DNA from: Sinorhizobium terangae
Lineage (GTDB): Bacteria; Pseudomonadota; Alphaproteobacteria; Rhizobiales; Rhizobiaceae
DNA: 64,000 nucleotides
Direction of reading: 5' to 3'
NCBI RefSeq assembly: GCF_029714365.1
Contig: NZ_CP121660.1
Span: forward strand, 930,001-994,000
Numbering within the stretch: position 1 is the stretch's first letter; each line of letters starts with the position of its first letter. The notes beneath the pieces were generated by a model. It made no database searches. It was not told where the DNA came from and saw only the letters and a list, made by a program, of their open reading frames with translations. Below, one piece after another: positions 62,019 to 64,000 of this stretch. A program made the position numbers and the translations under genes.

Positions 62019-63248
62019 ATGGGTATTCGCAGATTTGCAATCCTGGGCACCGTCGCCCTCGGCACCTCGTTGGCGGCATTCGCCGCCAATGCAGAAGATG
62101 TGACGATCAGTGTTTGGTCGCTGGATCGGGACATTCAGCCGGCGCCGAACTTGATCAAAGATTTCAACAAGCTGAACACCGGAATTAAAGTCGAATATCG
62201 CCAGATCCAGTTCGACGACGTCGTCAGCGAGGCCATGCGCGCCTATTCGACGGGACAGGCACCGGACATCATAGCGGTCGACAATCCGGAGCACGCGCTC
62301 TTTTCGTCGCGCGGCGCGTTCCTCGATCTCACCGACATGATTGCAAAATCGTCGGTCGTTAAGGCCGAGAATTACTTTCCGGGACCGCTCGCGTCGGTGA
62401 CCTGGGAAGGGAAATATTACGGGATTCCCAAGGCGACCAACACGATCGCGCTCTACTACAACAAGGACATGTTCAAGGCGAAAGGCCTTGACCCGAACAA
62501 ACCGCCGCAGACCTGGGACGAACTGGTGGAGGCCGCGCGCAAGCTGACGGACCCGGCCGCGAATGTCTACGGCCTCGCATTCTCCGCCAAGGCGAACGAG
62601 GAGGGGACATTCCAGTTCCTTCCCTGGGCGCAGATGGCCGGCGGCGGCTATGACAACATCAATACGGAAGGCGCGGTCAAGGCGCTCGACACCTGGAAGA
62701 CGATTATCGACGAGAAACTCGCCTCTCCGGATAGTCTGACACGCGGCCAATGGGATTCGACCGGAACGTTCAATTCCGGCAATGCGGCGATGGCGATTTC
62801 CGGCCCGTGGGAACTCGACCGGATGATCCAGGAGGCGAAATTCGACTGGGGCGTAGCGCTGCTGCCGGTGCCCGACATCGGCGCCGAACGCTCCTCGGCG
62901 ATGGGTGACTTCAACTGGGCGATTTTTTCCAGCACCGACCATCCCGAAGAAGCCTTCAAGGTGCTCGAATACTTCGTTTCGCAGGACGACAGGATGTTCA
63001 AGGATTTCGGCCAACTGCCGGCCCGCTCAGATGTCGCTATCCCGCCGACCGGCCAGCCGCTGAAAGATGCGGCGCTCAAGGTTTTCCTCGAACAGTTGAA
63101 ATATGCCAAGCCGCGTGGCCCGCACCCGGAATGGCCGAAAATTTCCAAGGCCATCCAGGACGCGATTCAGGCGGCGCTGACGGGTCAGATGAGCTCCAAG
63201 GAAGCGCTTGACCAGGCAGCCGAAAAAATCAAGGCGGTTCTGGGCTGA
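62019..63248 (+). CDS. Sugar ABC transporter substrate-binding protein
   Basis: The 409-residue protein has a signal peptide ([19 protein letters not shown]) and a family 1 solute-binding fold with [37 protein letters not shown] and GPWELDRM, typical of MalE-type sugar binders. AGGAGGAG just before ATG at 62019 supports the start. The permease gene lies 222 bases downstream, after a hairpin and a RIME repeat. Confidence 0.9.
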   Translation: MGIRRFAILGTVALGTSLAAFAANAEDVTISVWSLDRDIQPAPNLIKDFNKLNTGIKVEYRQIQFDDVVSEAMRAYSTGQAPDIIAVDNPEHALFSSRGAFLDLTDMIAKSSVVKAENYFPGPLASVTWEGKYYGIPKATNTIALYYNKDMFKAKGLDPNKPPQTWDELVEAARKLTDPAANVYGLAFSAKANEEGTFQFLPWAQMAGGGYDNINTEGAVKALDTWKTIIDEKLASPDSLTRGQWDSTGTFNSGNAAMAISGPWELDRMIQEAKFDWGVALLPVPDIGAERSSAMGDFNWAIFSSTDHPEEAFKVLEYFVSQDDRMFKDFGQLPARSDVAIPPTGQPLKDAALKVFLEQLKYAKPRGPHPEWPKISKAIQDAIQAALTGQMSSKEALDQAAEKIKAVLG

Positions 63249-63253
63249 GAAGA

Positions 63254-63276
63254 GCCGCCGCTTCGGTAGCGGCGGC
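63254..63276 (+). terminator. Stem-loop after the binding-protein gene (attenuator-like)
   Basis: GCCGCCGC (63254-63261) pairs perfectly with GCGGCGGC (63269-63276) around a TTCGGTA loop. No T-run follows. It probably raises the binding-protein message over the permease. Confidence 0.55.
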
Positions 63277-63352
63277 AGTCACCGGCGGATCATGAGGTCC
63301 GCACGAGTTTCCTCCCGAGAGAGGCGATCTCCGGCTTCGGCCGGGATCGCCA

Positions 63353-63454
63353 CTGCATAGTCCCTTAAATCGGCTCAGATTTAAGGGACTATGCAGGAAA
63401 TCTCAAAGCGTTACAGCGGCCTTTGCGCGTCTGAACAGACGCGCGGCGATGTAA
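63353..63454. repeat. RIME1-type intergenic mosaic element, copy 5
   Basis: CTGCATAGTCCCTTAAATC (63353-63371) pairs perfectly with its reverse complement at 63378-63396. The second hairpin pairs TTACAGCG (63411-63418) with CGATGTAA (63447-63454), with one mismatch. It lies inside the transporter operon, before the permease start. Confidence 0.85.
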
Positions 63455-63470
63455 GGGGCAGAGGTAGCCA

Positions 63471-64000
63471 ATGAAGAGAATCCTAGCCAGCGTGACGGAC
63501 GGAAAAGGCTTCGACATCGGCCTCGTCCTGTTACCGCTCGCCTTCCTGTTCGCGATGTCCGGGCTGCCGCTCGTCTATAACGTCGTGATGAGTTTTCAGG
63601 AGGTCGACATGTTCAGCCTCGGCAGCATCGTCCGGCCTTTCGTCGGCCTCAAGAACTATGTCGACCTGTTCGCGCAGCCCGAAACCCGGCCCATTCTCCT
63701 CAACACCGCGCTCTTCGTCAGCGCCTCGATCGCCGGTCAGTTCCTCATCGGCTTCGGCCTCGCTCTGTTCTTCTGGATGAATTTTCCGGGAGCGTCGTGG
63801 CTGCGCGGGCTCTTTCTGGTTTCCTGGGTCATGCCCGGCCTGGTCGTCGGCGCCATCTGGAACTGGATTCTCTCTGGCGATTTCGGCGTGCTCAACTTCT
63901 TCCTGCGGGAGACGGGTGTCATCGAAGGCAACATCTTCTGGCGCTCCGATCCGAACTATTCCCTCTGGGCCGTCATCATCGCCAACATCTGGCTAGGCAC
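63471..64000 (+). CDS. Sugar ABC transporter permease (MalF-like), 3' end outside window
   Basis: The frame is open from ATG at 63471 to the right edge, about 176 codons. It has an N-terminal helix (LVLLPLAFLFAMSGLPLVYN), ends of periplasmic loops, and helices with FVSASIAGQFLIGFGLALFF and GLFLVSWVMPGLVVGAIWNW. It pairs with the preceding binding protein. The ATPase-contact loop lies beyond the edge. Confidence 0.88.
   Translation, partial: MKRILASVTDGKGFDIGLVLLPLAFLFAMSGLPLVYNVVMSFQEVDMFSLGSIVRPFVGLKNYVDLFAQPETRPILLNTALFVSASIAGQFLIGFGLALFFWMNFPGASWLRGLFLVSWVMPGLVVGAIWNWILSGDFGVLNFFLRETGVIEGNIFWRSDPNYSLWAVIIANIWLG

Noticed and set aside
1..64000. CRISPR array or phage-defence island
   Set aside because: No regularly spaced direct repeats and no cas-like or toxin-antitoxin-like gene pair was seen. 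The repeats present are palindromic intergenic elements.

Overview
The window has the character of an alphaproteobacterial, rhizobial replicon, most likely Sinorhizobium/Ensifer and closest in gene content to the S. fredii/NGR234 type. The reasons are the high GC content, five copies of the rhizobial two-hairpin intergenic mosaic element (RIME1 type), several sugar ABC transporters, and above all a complete run of exo/exs genes whose order matches the succinoglycan region of the S. meliloti pSymB chromid. The species assignment is inference; no rRNA or replication gene lies in the window.

Layout. 1-4.6 kb: the end of a probable cupin gene, eutA (ethanolamine ammonia-lyase reactivase), a LysR regulator and gpmI. 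4.6-10.2 kb: an amino-sugar module with a GntR regulator, a fused NanE-NanK enzyme, a binding protein and two permeases, with a probable GntR operator repeated before the regulator and before nanEK. 10.2-13.8 kb: an HbpS/GlcG-like protein, a thioesterase, a hypothetical gene and a divergent bdcA/bdcR pair. 13.8-14.9 kb: a TPP riboswitch, a 15-codon leader ORF and thiD. 15.3-33.8 kb: exoP-N-O-M-A-L-K-(H remnant)-I-U-X on the minus strand, exoY-F-Q-Z on the plus strand, and exoB on the minus strand. 34-50.3 kb: the exs extension: exsA, queC/D/E (exsB and neighbours), exsE, a small regulator, a hydrolase, a TetR/MFS pair, the exsG/exsF two-component pair and the secreted glycanase exsH. 50.3-54.5 kb: a divergent ribose-type ABC transporter with an epimerase. 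54.5-58.7 kb: an S41 protease, membrane proteins and a site-2 protease. 58.8-64 kb: a LacI-regulated sugar module with an oxidoreductase, an isomerase, a binding protein and a permease that runs off the end.

How the genes work together. ExoB and ExoN supply UDP-galactose and UDP-glucose. ExoY, with ExoF, starts the lipid-linked repeat, and ExoA, L, M, O and U extend it. ExoZ acetylates it, ExoP and ExoQ polymerise and export it, and ExoK and ExsH trim the product. Compared with S. meliloti the cluster lacks exoT (flippase), exoW (last glucosyltransferase) and exoV (pyruvyltransferase), and exoH (succinyltransferase) is an internally deleted 131-codon remnant. The polymer should therefore differ from succinoglycan, and a flippase must come from elsewhere.

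Signs of decay include a deletion that beheaded two divergent genes (a HutC-like regulator and an amino-acid permease) next to a frameshifted ATPase gene at 36.2-37.5 kb, and a frameshifted DUF1772-like gene at 56.5-57 kb. Small elements of interest are a 24-residue hydrophobic microprotein, a 16-codon ORF behind a good promoter upstream of exsA, the leader ORF coupled to thiD, and clear palindromic operators for the TetR, LacI, BdcR and XRE-type regulators. No tRNA, rRNA, CRISPR array or intact insertion sequence was seen.
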